Assembly: GCA_003550325.1 (NCBI GenBank) | Contig: QKWP01000255.1 | Span: 198,373-262,372 of the forward strand | Reading direction: 5' to 3' | DNA from: Gigaspora rosea | Lineage: Eukaryota; Glomeromycota; Glomeromycetes; Diversisporales; Gigasporaceae | Length of the DNA: 64,000 bases | In this document: in pieces, positions 35,714 through 46,426 of the stretch | Numbering within the stretch: the stretch's first letter is position 1 | Layout of the letters: each line of letters opens with the position of its first letter | Program-made: the position numbers and the translations under genes | The notes under the pieces: model-generated | Databases searched by the model: none | What the model saw: the letters and a program-made list of their open reading frames with translations, nothing else | What the model was told of the DNA's origin: nothing

Positions 35714-37114
35714 AATTGGTGGTGACTGTGAGATACTTTCTCCATCCCCGAATGTATTTTGAGAACCTGAAAATTGGATTTTTGATTTCGTAGAAGGTTT
35801 ACCACTAGGAAAAGTCAATTGATTTTGCTCCGTTTGAGCTAAAACTTTAACTGTATACTCTTTGGAAGAGTCCGCATCTTTTCTACTAAGCTTATCTTAG
35901 GACGAAAATGCTATTCTGAACCAGAAAACCTTGTGACAGCATTTTCTCTCTCTAAAAATTTGAAAAGAAAGAAACGATTGCCACTAAGTAAAGTCGATCA
36001 ATTCTAATCTTTTTGAGCTAAAATTTGGAACATATACCCTTTGAACAATTCCGCATCTTTCTACTAAGCTTATCATAAGACGAAAATCCTACTGGAATTC
36101 GTAAATCGAAGTGACGGCATTTTTTCTCTTGAAAGATCTGCAAAGAAAAGTTTCTCTACGATCACATTACACAAAATGAAATCAATAATTGTGAGACAAC
36201 CAGAGACCTAAATTTTGTGAGTTAAATACTGTTATGATCAGAAGAACCTCAGGAACATTTTTCTATTAAGTGATAATACATATCTACTTAATAAAATTTT
36301 ATAATATTAACAGATATTAAAAATGTCTTATTGGAAATCACCAAAAGTGACGAAAAATCAATGGAAGTATGAAGAAACATACTATGTAAATCAAACCACA
36401 AATCAAAAACAAACCCAAAGATGCCACAAGAAAAAAGAAACCCTTGATGAAAATCTAAAAGTAAAAGAACTAGAAAATGAATATGCAAGATTATATGCAA
36501 CACTTACTGATGAACAAGCTCTGAAAGTCCAAGAGATTGTTGATGAAACCTTTGGAAATCTAACTTTTGATACAAACCAAATTCTTGAAGTGTTAAAAAT
36601 TTTTAAGAAAATATTAATTGAAGTCAAAACAGATTGTAAGTCAAACTACACAGAAGAAAATATTGTATACTTATCCTCTTATATTCAGTCAACTATAGCC
36701 CCAGAACAGAAAAGCTCTTCCTCAATAATACTAACTACAAAAGCTTACTTACCAGAATCAGACTATTAAGCTGTAACTGAAATCCTTGATGCTTACTATA
36801 TTTCAGAAGACCCAAAAGAAAATAATGAAATCAACCTTGAAGCTATAATTGATGATTATTTGAACATTTTAGATACTTGGATAGCAGAATCAAAAACTGT
36901 TGAAGCTGATACTACAAAGAATAATCTTGAAACACCTGAACAGCATTCAAAGAATATGGATGCTAGTTTGAATCAACAAATCAAGCCCAAAGAATTCTGT
37001 GATCAAAATGGAAAAACTCTTGATGAAGCTATTGAAAATTGGAATAGAAAGTTAATGAGTTTAAGAGAACAATTAAAAATGATCAAGAAAAATAATAAAT
37101 CCATGCCCAATTAA
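35714..37114 (+). mobile_element. Leader and gag-like remnant of LTR family 2 element
   Basis: 35714-35732 looks like a primer binding site. 35803-35978 and 35981-36150 are two diverged copies of a leader repeat of about 175 bp, sharing GAGCTAAAA and CTACTAAGCTTATC. The coding part at 36323-37114 is lysine/glutamate-rich, with helical stretches (VKELENEYARLYATLTDEQA; WNRKLMSLREQLKMIKK), in keeping with a capsid-like gag, but no zinc knuckle, protease or RT follows. The remnant is broken by a few breaks and loses recognisable sequence before 37500. Assignment to gag rests on position behind LTR and primer site. Confidence 0.5.
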
Positions 37115-37791
37115 ATCCATAGAACTTCAATCTGTTGAAATAGATCATGCCCTTGATAGTAATTACCAAAATGAAATTAGCCCCAAGAAAAAAGGACATA
37201 AAGCACTTCCATATTTCCAAAAGTCTGATGAAGTTGATAAACTAAGTGATAATGAAATATTTGGATAGTATTCTAAACAATATACTGCTAGTAGCTTCTC
37301 TAGAAAATTATTAGATTTTCAAGAAATATCTGATATCTATACACGATTTAATCTGCCTTAACCCTGGATAAAAAACCAAACATTTGATCCTAGAGGATTC
37401 TATGAACAAAATAGAAAAATATGTTCAGATGCTGAAAACTACAAATTAGGAAGTTTACAGCATCATGTGCTATTCACCATTCTCAGTTTCTAGTACACTT
37501 GATATTCTATATTTTTTAACTATTTGCTTTTATTTATTAGCAGTTAGTATCTTTATTTACATATATTTAAAATATACATACATAATCTACCCAAATCTAA
37601 CCCTAAACACCTATCTCTTATAACCTAAATATTAACTCAAAACCCATAACCTGCTCTAAAACTAAATTCCAACCTCACCAACATTCTAAATTTCGACCCT
37701 CCAAATTTTTAAATTCCAACCTTCACATGAAAGATGATAAAAATTCGATCATTAGCACGAATGGAACAAAGAACCTAAAACCGAAAACTAT
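37115..37791. other. Remnant and AT-rich spacer
   Basis: 37115-37480 keeps scattered codons of the preceding gag-like remnant. 37480-37791 is AT-rich with a degenerate series of TAAATTCCAACCT(T/C)-type units near 37660-37730. No gene is called. Confidence 0.4.
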
Positions 37792-37948
37792 TGTTACAGT
37801 ACCAGAAGCCTTCTTTAATTCTGATAGAGTAACAATCACACGGCTTCTAAGATCCCTTACTTTGGGCGTGAAGCAGTGTGCAAGAGGGAAGTATAGTTTC
37901 TTTTATATCTGTAAGAAACTACACACTTCTCTAAGGCAGTTCGGTATA

Positions 37949-40145
37949 TCATCAGCAAATTTATAATAGCGTAATCTTACGTAAGATCTTACGAACCGTA
38001 ATATAAGCAAAATATTACATAATATATTTCAAAATATTTCGAAATATCAAATTTTCGAAATATTATGAAAGTAATTTCGAAATATTTCAAAATATGTTAC
38101 AAAATATTTCGATCCCTTTCAAAATACTTTAGGACTAGGAAACCAAGCTGGATCAGTAGATCTGTAACCTGAATCGCGCATTAGACTGAATTTTCGAAAT
38201 AGTTCGAAATAGTTTGATGATATTCAAATTCTGTACTACAAGATCAGATTAGATCTTTTGTTTATAATTAAATCTTCTATTTTGTTTTTTTCACTTTTTT
38301 TTGTTTTTGTTTGTTTTTTTTTGTTTTTGTTTGTTTTTTTTCATTTTTTTTTATTTATTTATTTTTTATTTTTTTTATTATTTTGGCACTTTACAAGAAA
38401 AACACCCAACTTTTCGAAACCTTGCGCATACCAACTACGACTTCCAACACTTTCAAGAACACACCCCAGCAATTTCTAAACTTTCAAGAATGCTTCTTTA
38501 GAGAAATAGGCGCAAATTTTCGCAAGTTTTCACAAGTTTTTGCAAGTTCTTGCAAGGATTCGCTTCATTTATTTTTTCGTTTCGTGTTTTTTTGTTTTTG
38601 TTTTTTTAGTTTATTTTTAAAATTTTTTTATTAATTTATTTTATTTCGGCACTTTGCGAGAAAACAACAACTTTTTGAAACCTTGCGCATGCCAACTACG
38701 ACTTTCGACACCTTCAAGAACACATACTAGCAATTTCTAATTTTTATGAACGCTTCTTTAGAGAAATGATCGCAAGTTTTTTCAAGTTTTCACAAGTTTT
38801 TGCAAGTTTTTGCAAGTTCTTGCAAGATTTCGTTTTATTTATTTTTCGTTTCGTGTTTTTTGTTTTTGTTTTTTTGGTTTATTTTTTAAATTTTTTTATT
38901 AATTTATTTTATTTTGGCACTTTGCGAGAAAACAAAACTTTTCGAACTATTGCGCATTTCAACTACGACTTCCAACACTTTCAAGAACACACCCCCAGCA
39001 ATTTCTAAATTTTCAAGAATGCTTCTTTAGAGAAATAGGCACAAGTTTTTGCAAGTTTTTGCTAACTTTTACAAGTTTTTGCAAGTTCTTGCAAGGTTTT
39101 GCTTTATTTTTTTTGTTTCATGTTTTTTGTTTTTGTTCTTTGGTTTATTTTTAAATTTTTTATTAATTTATTTTATTTCGGCACTTTGCGAGAAAAACAA
39201 CAACTTTTTGAAACCTTGCGCATTCCAATGACAACTCCCGATACTTTCAAGAACACACCCTCAGCAATTTCTAAATTTTTAAAAATGCTTCTTTAGAGAA
39301 ATGGGCGCAAGTTTTTACAAGTTTTTGCAAGTTCTTGCAAGGTTTCGTTTCAATTTTTTTTTGTTTCGTGTTTTTTGTTTTTGTTTTTTGGTTTATTTTT
39401 AATTTTTTTTATTTATTTTATTTTGGCACTTTGCGAGAAAAACAACAACTTTTCGAAACCTTGCACATTCCAACAACGACTTCCGACACTTTCAAAAATG
39501 ATAGAAAACAAAAAAGCGAAAATAATAACTAACTGTGGGGTGAGTGAAAATAATTGTATAGGACTAGTTTTTTGTATATAGTAATAAAATAAGATGCAAC
39601 AAAGACGAAAGTAGTTTAAAATATTTGTAATAATATAAAAATAATATATAATATATAATAAAGTATGTAATATTAATTAAAAATATATATTTAATAAATA
39701 TAAAATATAATATATAATAATAAATAAAAAAATAAAAATTTTATATTAAATTGCGAAACCGTGCAAAATATTGCGAAAACCTGTAAAAAAGCATTATTAT
39801 GTGAATATGTATATCGTTTATTTATTTTTTAAAACTTTTTGAAAATTTGCGAAAATTTGCAAAATATTGCGAAACAATGCGAAAATATCAAAATATTACC
39901 TCCTGCACGCATTAGTTTATTGATCTGCATGAGTACGCGACCCCTATAGGGGAGGGTAATTTGCATTGTTTTAGTCTATTTCGCAATATTTCGCAATATA
40001 TTTAGAAATATCGGAATAATAACTGTAATATTACCGTAATATAACATAATATATTACGTAATAAACCGTGGCAATCGTAAGATTTTTGTAATATTACGGG
40101 CCGTAATATCTTACATAATATTACGTATATATAATTCGCTGATGA
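37949..40145. mobile_element. Complete TCATCAGC-TIR DNA element in the 3' LTR
   Basis: The termini are TCATCAGC (37949-37956) and GCTGATGA (40138-40145), followed inward by complementary ACG/TAATATTACG-rich zones. The other LTR provides the empty site GGTATATAAACAAC, which the two flanks rebuild exactly. This gives either no duplication or an AT dinucleotide. Inside are a unique block (38105-38290, shared inverted with 1-185), the 262-bp tandem array, and a TTGCGAAA-rich tail. No transposase is present; frames in the T-rich array are artefacts. It is non-autonomous, and the family is unassigned. Confidence 0.85.
38386..39500. repeat. 262-bp tandem array
   Basis: Units begin GGCACTTTGCGAG (38386, 38648, 38915, 39180, 39425), spaced 262, 267, 265 and 245 bp, with the last unit partial. 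Each has a CGAAACCTTGCGCAT segment, a CTTTCAAGAACACACCC segment, TGCTTCTTTAGAGAAAT, a block of GCAAGTTTTTGCAAGTT repeats and a T-rich run. It is confined to the TCATCAGC element. Confidence 0.9.
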
Positions 40146-40337
40146 TAAACAACAAGAAATAATAGACAGTTTATTAATTCAACAAGAGGGCTATTCCAAG
40201 GTGTCTGTTTCTTAGAAATTCCAAGAGTTTATTAATAATAAGAGAGGAGGATAATAAATATAAAAGTAAAGATAAAATACAATGTCTGGATCTGTCTAAA
40301 ACTAAGGGAAATAAGATGGGTTTATATATCTATTGAG

Positions 40338-40430
40338 CTAAGCGTCGCTAAGCGTCATTAAGCGTTACTAAGCGTCACTAAGCGTCGTTAAGCGTTGCTA
40401 AGCGTGTTAAGCGTCATTGAGTGTCATTGT
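40338..40430. repeat. 10-bp tandem repeat TAAGCGTCNY in the LTR
   Basis: About nine consecutive TAAGCGT(C/T)(A/G)(C/T)T units. They lie in the part of the LTR that the other copy has lost, so their age relative to the element is unknown. Confidence 0.85.
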
Positions 40431-40569
40431 ACATCAATTTCACATATCACTATTACTAATTACAGTTATTACAAAATTTCCTTATTAAGTTCTAATTTTC
40501 TAACTAATTTTTACCAAAATTAACTACAACTTATTCTATAACATTTCTCTCCCTTTAAGAACGAACTCT

Positions 40570-41410
40570 GTGAGTTCTAATTCGAGAAAGAACTTGAGAA
40601 AGTTCTGCATCAGTTAACCTCGTAATCATTGTATAAGTAATATAGATCTTTTGTGAGAGGTTTCCTATAGGCCGGTTAGAGAAAAGCAATTTCATCCGTT
40701 TGGCACACTTTCATGTGTCTCGGGCTCTTCTTTCTCCTTGAGTCTTTTCAATTATAGATTGAATATCTTCAAAATCATTGGGTACTTGTCTATAAGGTTA
40801 CCAAGATAAGGGGAGTAACAAAAATCAGGTAATTTTTTAGGGGGAGGGAGGTAAAAAAAGTTAAAATTATATATAAGAACCTGACTATTTATATATTAAG
40901 GAAGAGGGAGGGGGAGTAGGCCTTTGATAAAAAATAATCAGGTAATTAATGACACTGCCCTAATAATAAGCTTCGAGCAGCTTAGTTTGGTCTTGTCTGT
41001 TTCTAGTTCGAGTTTTAATTCGTTTGAGAATTTTCTGCAATTTCTATTGATACGTTATTCCAATATATGGAGGAATAGAGGTTTGAGTTAGAGGTCCACA
41101 AAGTTGGATAATATCTTGTATAATCTTGCTTAATTTCTCAGGTAATGGAGCAGGGGCGACTTCTTCTTGATTCATAATTGGAACTGACAAGTTTCTTCTT
41201 GTATGTCATCTAATTCCAAGTTTGGGTTTATTTCTTCTATGTCATTTACTTCTGGTAAATTAATTTCTAATTGTTCTGTATCGTCTAGAGTGTTCAGAAA
41301 ATTATTTGGGTCTGGCTCAAGAAAAAAAGTAATGACATTAGTAAGGTCAATAGTTTGAGTGGTATCATTATTATCACATAACCATACACATTGTGATGTA
41401 ATCCACAATG
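40570..41410 (-). mobile_element. Extra 3' coding region of the gypsy element
   Basis: Between integrase and polypurine tract the minus strand encodes a segment (41172-41408) beginning MWITSQCVWLCDNNDTTQTI and continuing acidic (NLELDDIQEE). It is followed by broken coding that ends LSQVLSRIRTHRVRS just before the polypurine tract. Position fits an accessory or envelope-position ORF, but no signal peptide or membrane span is seen, so function is unknown. 40800-40950 contains G-rich purine runs that may be a small insertion. Fossil. Confidence 0.5.
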
Positions 41411-41596
41411 CATAATTTTGGGCGACATTATCTTGTTTCCTGTCTGAAAAAGGTATTGGAGGGCTAACAAGGTTTGAGGTTATAATGTAGAGGTGGTCAT
41501 TTTTGGGAAAATTCCAAAAGAGGTAGCTGTATAAATATATTTTGAGGTTTTACAAATTAAATTGTGTGTTTCATCCCCTTGTAGATCAAATTTCTT

Positions 41597-42987
41597 CTAG
41601 AAATTTCTAGGAGAATCAATAACAACTACTGGTTCCCATGTTTGTGGCTCGTGATATTTAGCAAAACGATCACTATTATAATATTTTTGTAAAATTTTTC
41701 CTTCTATTGTCCGTAATTTATAAGCACCATTGTCTAATTTCTCATGGATAAGAAAAGGTCCAAATCTTTTATCTTCAAATTTGGATAAGCGAGAGGCATC
41801 TAGTTCCTTTCTTTGTATCCACACTTTATCACCAATTTCAAATGTCTCTATTCGAGTATTGGCATCAAAACGGACTTTTTGCTTTTGCTGTGATCGTTCG
41901 GTATTTTGCCTGGCTTGATTCTGGTAATTTGGTAATTTCTCTATTAAATCATAAGCACGTTGGAGTATACTTCCTTGTAAGTCTATTTCATCATTAATTT
42001 CTGTAGGTTCTACTGGGAAAAGTGCTTCGATTGATAAGATAGCATATCTCCCATATATAAGTTGAAAGGGGGTATATCCTGTGGTAGCATGTCTTTTTGT
42101 TCTATATGCTAGGAGAACAGCAGATATATACAAATCCCAATCATTATCTCCTTTCACTTTTGCAAGTGATTCACACAATGTTCTATTAAATCTTTCTACC
42201 ATACCATTTGTCTGAGGGTGGTAAGGAGAAGAGAATTTATGCTTGATAAGAAATTTCTCACAGAGAATTCTAATTGTTTCACTAATAAAATTGCGACCTT
42301 GGTCTGATAAAATAATTTTTGGAGTTCCATGTCTACAAATTATCTCTTCAAAGATAAACTGAGCAAGTGTACTAGCACTAGTATCTGGAACAGCACGAGC
42401 TTCTGGCCATCGTGTCAGGTATTCGGTAGCAACAATAATATATCGATTGTTTTGTTTAGTTATAGGCAAAGGGCCTACAAGGTCAATTCCAACACGTTCG
42501 AAAGCTCTTCCAATTTGTATAGGGTGTAAAGGTTCTTTTCTATGACCTTTTTGTCTTTTTGGCATTCTTCACAAGTCTTCACATATTCTTGTATATTTTG
42601 ATACATTTGATCCCAATAATAACGTTCTGATATTTTATAATACATAGCGTCTGTTCCCAAATGTCCAGCAATGGGGTGCTTATACATTATATATAATACT
42701 GGTTCAACTTCTGTCCATTTTATAACTCTAAGGGGTCTGTCTGGGTTTCTTTTATTCTTCTTATAGAGAAGGTGATGTCTAATTTCAAAATATTTAGCCT
42801 GGGTCATAAGTCGTTTCTGTTCTTGGTTAGTAAGTCCATCTGAAAATTGGTCTGTGTCCAAATAGTGGTAGCGATTATAATATTGGTCAAGATTCATATA
42901 ATTTATTGGGTATAGTTGTCTGAGTCGGTAACCGTAAAAGGGCATCAACATTTGAATAAATTCGGCCTGGTTTATGAATAATTCCAA
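41597..42987 (-). mobile_element. Integrase region of the gypsy element
   Basis: The H2C2 zinc-binding domain (HPIAGHLG, CEECQKDKK) lies at 42475-42987. The catalytic core at 41597-42565 has VATEYLTRWPEA, DQGRNF and PYHPQTNGMVERFNRT, which supply the D,D,E-type residues, then AYRTKRHATTGYTPF. The C-terminal GDKVWIQRK/FGPFLIHEKL domain is the usual Ty3/gypsy tail. A chromodomain is not evident. Integrase would insert the cDNA into host DNA. Part of a broken fossil. Confidence 0.9.
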
Positions 42988-43079
42988 AATTGTATGGTTG
43001 AAGCTTCAAGATCCATTTTCCAATTCTTCCTTTGGGTTCAGCAGTACATAACCATTTCAATGCTGAGTGATCCGTAACT

Positions 43080-44251
43080 AGAATGAATTTTGTAGTGCCT
43101 AAATATTTATGAAAATGTTCTATGGCCTATACAACTGTAGCACATTCTAGTTCAGTTGCTGCATAATTCATTTCTTCTTTCTGCAGGCTTTTACTAGCAT
43201 AGGCAATAGAGTGTTCTTTTCCATTTCTATCTAGTTGACTTAAGGTGGCACCAAAGCCATTGTAAGAAGCATCGGTAGCAAGAATAAATGTCTCTTTAAT
43301 ATTTGGGTATGCTAATATAGGAGCAGTAATAAGTCTAGACTTTAACACTTCAAAAGCTTTTTGTTGTTTGTCCTGCAAGCAATAGGGTTCATCTTTTTGC
43401 AGAAGAGAATTCAAAGGGCGAGCAATTGACGAAAAATTTTGAATAAATTGGCAATAGTATCCTGCAAGTCCAAGAAAAGATTGAAGGGCTGTAAGGTTTT
43501 TAGAAGGTTGAATTCGTTGGATGGCTTCTACTTTTGAGGGTCAGGGGCAATACCTTTAGCATTTCATCAATACGAGGCAGAGGGTAAGCATCCTTTTTGG
43601 TAACAGCATTTACTTTTCTGTAGTCTACACAGAATCGTAATTTGCCATTTTTCTTTCATACTAGAACAACAGGTGAGGTCCAAGNCTGTCAAATACTCTT
43701 TTTAGATGGTCTAAGTGTTCATTAAATGTTCTAGAGTAGCCAATTGTATCGTCTAAGTACACAACTACAAATTTTCATGCAATTCCTTTATATACACGAT
43801 CTATTAGCCTTTGAAAGGTTGCAGGAGCATTGCAAAGACCAAAAGGCATTATATTAAATTCATAGATTCCGTAGCATGTAGTAAAAGTAGTTTTCTCTTT
43901 GCCACGAGGATCCATGGCAACTTGCCAATATCCACTTGCAAGGTCGAAAGTGGAGAACTATGAACATCCTGTAAGGGCATTAAGCATTTTATCAATGCGA
44001 GGTAGAGGGTAAGCATCCTTTTTAGTGATAGCATTTACTTTTCTGTAGTCTACACAAAATCGTAATTTGCCATTTTTCTTTCGTACTAGAACAACAGGTG
44101 AGGTCCATGGGCTATCAGAAGGTTGAATAAGCTTGTGTTCTAATATTCTTTGGATTTCTTTTTGTATAAATTCTTGTTCATTAGGAGGTACAGAATAAGG
44201 GCGAGAACGAATAGGGTGTACATCCTCAGTATAGATTCGATGAGTCACCAA
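43080..44251 (-). mobile_element. Reverse transcriptase / RNase H region of the gypsy element
   Basis: The RT N-terminal half at 43958-44251 has RPYSVPPNEQEFIQ, DSPWTSPVVLVRKKNG and FCVDYRKVN. RNase H at 43127-43414 has ATDASYNGFGATLSQ and YAATELECA. Between them, 43540-43684 repeats part of the RT coding sequence seen at 43975-44115 with a few differences, separated by the n at 43685. This suggests a contig-joining effect or local duplication. Part of a broken fossil. Confidence 0.85.
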
Positions 44252-44475
44252 ATTAGTTCGTCCTAGCTTAGTTATATTATTTGCAAAGAGGTCTGCAAAT
44301 TCTTCTAATAATTTTTGAAAAGCTAGGCCTTGTTCCTTATTAAGTGATTCAATATTTAAAGAGGTCTGGGTCGATAGAGTATATTCTTCATGTTCAAGGG
44401 TAATAAGATTTACAGGTCTGGGTATAAGAGTCTGGTCTGGATCGACAGGTAGTTTATGATCCTGCCTAGGATTCT

Positions 44476-46383
44476 CTAAAAATTTTGACAGAGTATATCC
44501 AAGGCATGAGCCCGTTGGTGAGCATTTTGAGCTTCTTCTTGGAAAAAGCGTATTAAAGCAGCATTAGTTGTTTCCAAGGTTTTGATTCTTGTTTGTAATT
44601 GTTTTATCTGTTGTACTTGTTGTTGAAGCTGACAAAACAGGAAGTCATCATCCAATTCCTTAATAGTTTCTTTAGTAGGTGGTGAGTAAATTTCTGGGTC
44701 TGGAAGTTTGCAATCATCACAGTGCCCTTGATTTGTATTCAATTTCTCTTGGTGTTTAACATGTAAACATTCTTGGCAGAGATCAACAGGAACTATAAAG
44801 TTTCTTCTAAGTACAGCGAGGGCATACTTCTGGTCATAGTCTGGATGACTAGTATCAAAGGATTCATTCAAAATTGCTTGTAGAGGATCAATATCATTTT
44901 CTGATAGCAGGTCTGATTCAGCTTGCAATATAAGTTGCATCTTTTTATAACTCCAAGATTGAGTTATGCAGTCAGAGGTTAAAGGTTCTAAAGCCTGAGC
45001 GATTGTCTGGTCATTTTCATCCAAGAGAATCTTAGCAAGTCGGTAAATTCTAGTCTGGTTCATTTCATACTAGTGTCCGGCATTCTTTGTTGATTCAGTA
45101 AAACGTTTAATTCGGGTCCAGAGGTTATAGTTAGGATTATACTGGATATTGGCTAGCCTTGTATGCGTAGAGGTGTTTCAATTCACAAAACCATTATTCT
45201 TTTCGAAGGCTGTCTAATTGACACATTCTAGGCCTTGTGTTTGACTTATCAATACTTTGCATTTAACAAGCATTCCACGTCCTTCACCTTGGTTGAAGAA
45301 ATGGATACTTTAGGGTCTTCTCAGTCTAGAGCACAGTGAAAATCATTATAACATTATGGAAATACAAGTTTCTCTTCAAGAAGTTTAAGAACTTCAGGTC
45401 TGTTAGGAACTTTACATTGACAACAATGGTGGGTACGGCGAGGGCTATGGGTAGGTAGACGATTACTATCAACTTGATCAAGAATGCATCCACACTGATA
45501 AACCAAGTTTTGTCTTTTCCAAGTGGCAAGAGGACAATAGGCTTCAATATATCCTAATGTGCTGCATTCTCTGCAGACATTATTGGGGCAGTCTCTGTAG
45601 AGATGGTTGGAGTCATGGCAAGTAGTGCAAGTAGTACGTCTTGGGCTTGTCTAGGGCATTTAATAGCAATGTGGCCAAATTCCTGGCATCGGTTACATTG
45701 GTTGGTAGGACAATTTGCAAAGAGGTGGTCAGAAGAACCACAATTCCTACAGACACGCTGTTTAGGAGCTTTTCTGTTTCTACGGTGAGACTGATAGGTA
45801 GTCCATTTATTTTCTTCTAGTGACAGAGATTGGTCTGAGTCGTTTCGATCAAAGCATAAGCTTTCCGCGAGTATAAGTATTCTAGTTCATAAAGGTCTAA
45901 TTCATCTGGTGCAGTAACAGTAGGTTGACTAGGTAGAGGTTGGTTGCTTTCATATGTAGTGGGGATCGTATGTTTCCTGTTTTTTCATTTAAAAGTGTAA
46001 CAGCTATTTTTCCAATTATAGTTTGCTTCAACTTTTTGATTCCAGTCATTTTCTAAAAGAAGGGAGTAAGAAGTAGTGTCTACTACTTCCACAGTAAGAG
46101 GAATAGTAATATGATCAATTTTAATTGGCAGGTCTTTTATAATGCCCAAAGGTCGAGTAGAAGTTCCAACTGCAGGGACTATAAGGCTATTAGAGGCCTT
46201 TTCAATAGTCAATCCAAGTTCCTTGACTGCCTTGTAAGCAATCATACTAATTGAAGCACCACTATCAATAATAGCTTGATAGAGTTTGTTTTGAAGAGAG
46301 ACGTTACATTTGACAGGTGTAGTATATGCAGGGGTTTGAACAAGATTAGCATTTTTGGCTTTCTCATAAAGGTGAGTAGCCAA
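44476..46383 (-). mobile_element. Protease and knuckle/coiled-coil region of the gypsy element
   Basis: 45985-46383 is a retropepsin-like domain (IIDSGASISMI then LLLENDW). Downstream, around 45600-45760, the minus strand carries two zinc-knuckle-like motifs (CRNCGSSDHLFANC, CNRCQEFGHIAIKC). 44476-45063 encodes a charged segment with CQECLHVKHQEK and CDDC, then a glutamine-rich coiled coil (QLQQQVQQIKQLQTRIK). A knuckle/coiled-coil domain between protease and RT is unusual for Ty3/gypsy. Part of a broken fossil. Confidence 0.7.
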
Positions 46384-46426
46384 GGCACCTCGGATAGATG
46401 GATTATTGAGTAGTGTTTCCCACTTG

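Larger units (their letters stand above)
37792..40543 (-). repeat. 3' LTR of the gypsy element, carrying a nested DNA element
   Basis: On the plus strand it begins TGTTACAGTACC and ends CTATAACA. Its first part matches the other LTR at 48855-49138. The match is interrupted at GGTATA|TCATCAGC and resumes at GCTGATGA|TAAACAAC, bracketing the nested element 37949-40145. 40338-40430 is a run of about nine 10-bp TAAGCGT(C/T)N units. Just beyond the end, the plus-strand TTTCTCTCCCTTT (from 40544) is the complement of a polypurine tract. Confidence 0.85.

Noticed and set aside
38386-39500. Regular spaced repeats as a CRISPR array
   Set aside because: Units are whole 262-bp tandem copies without spacers, in a fungal transposon.
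38258-39581. Several Phe-rich frames resembling membrane proteins
   Set aside because: They are translations of T-rich tandem repeat units and repeat with the 262-bp period.
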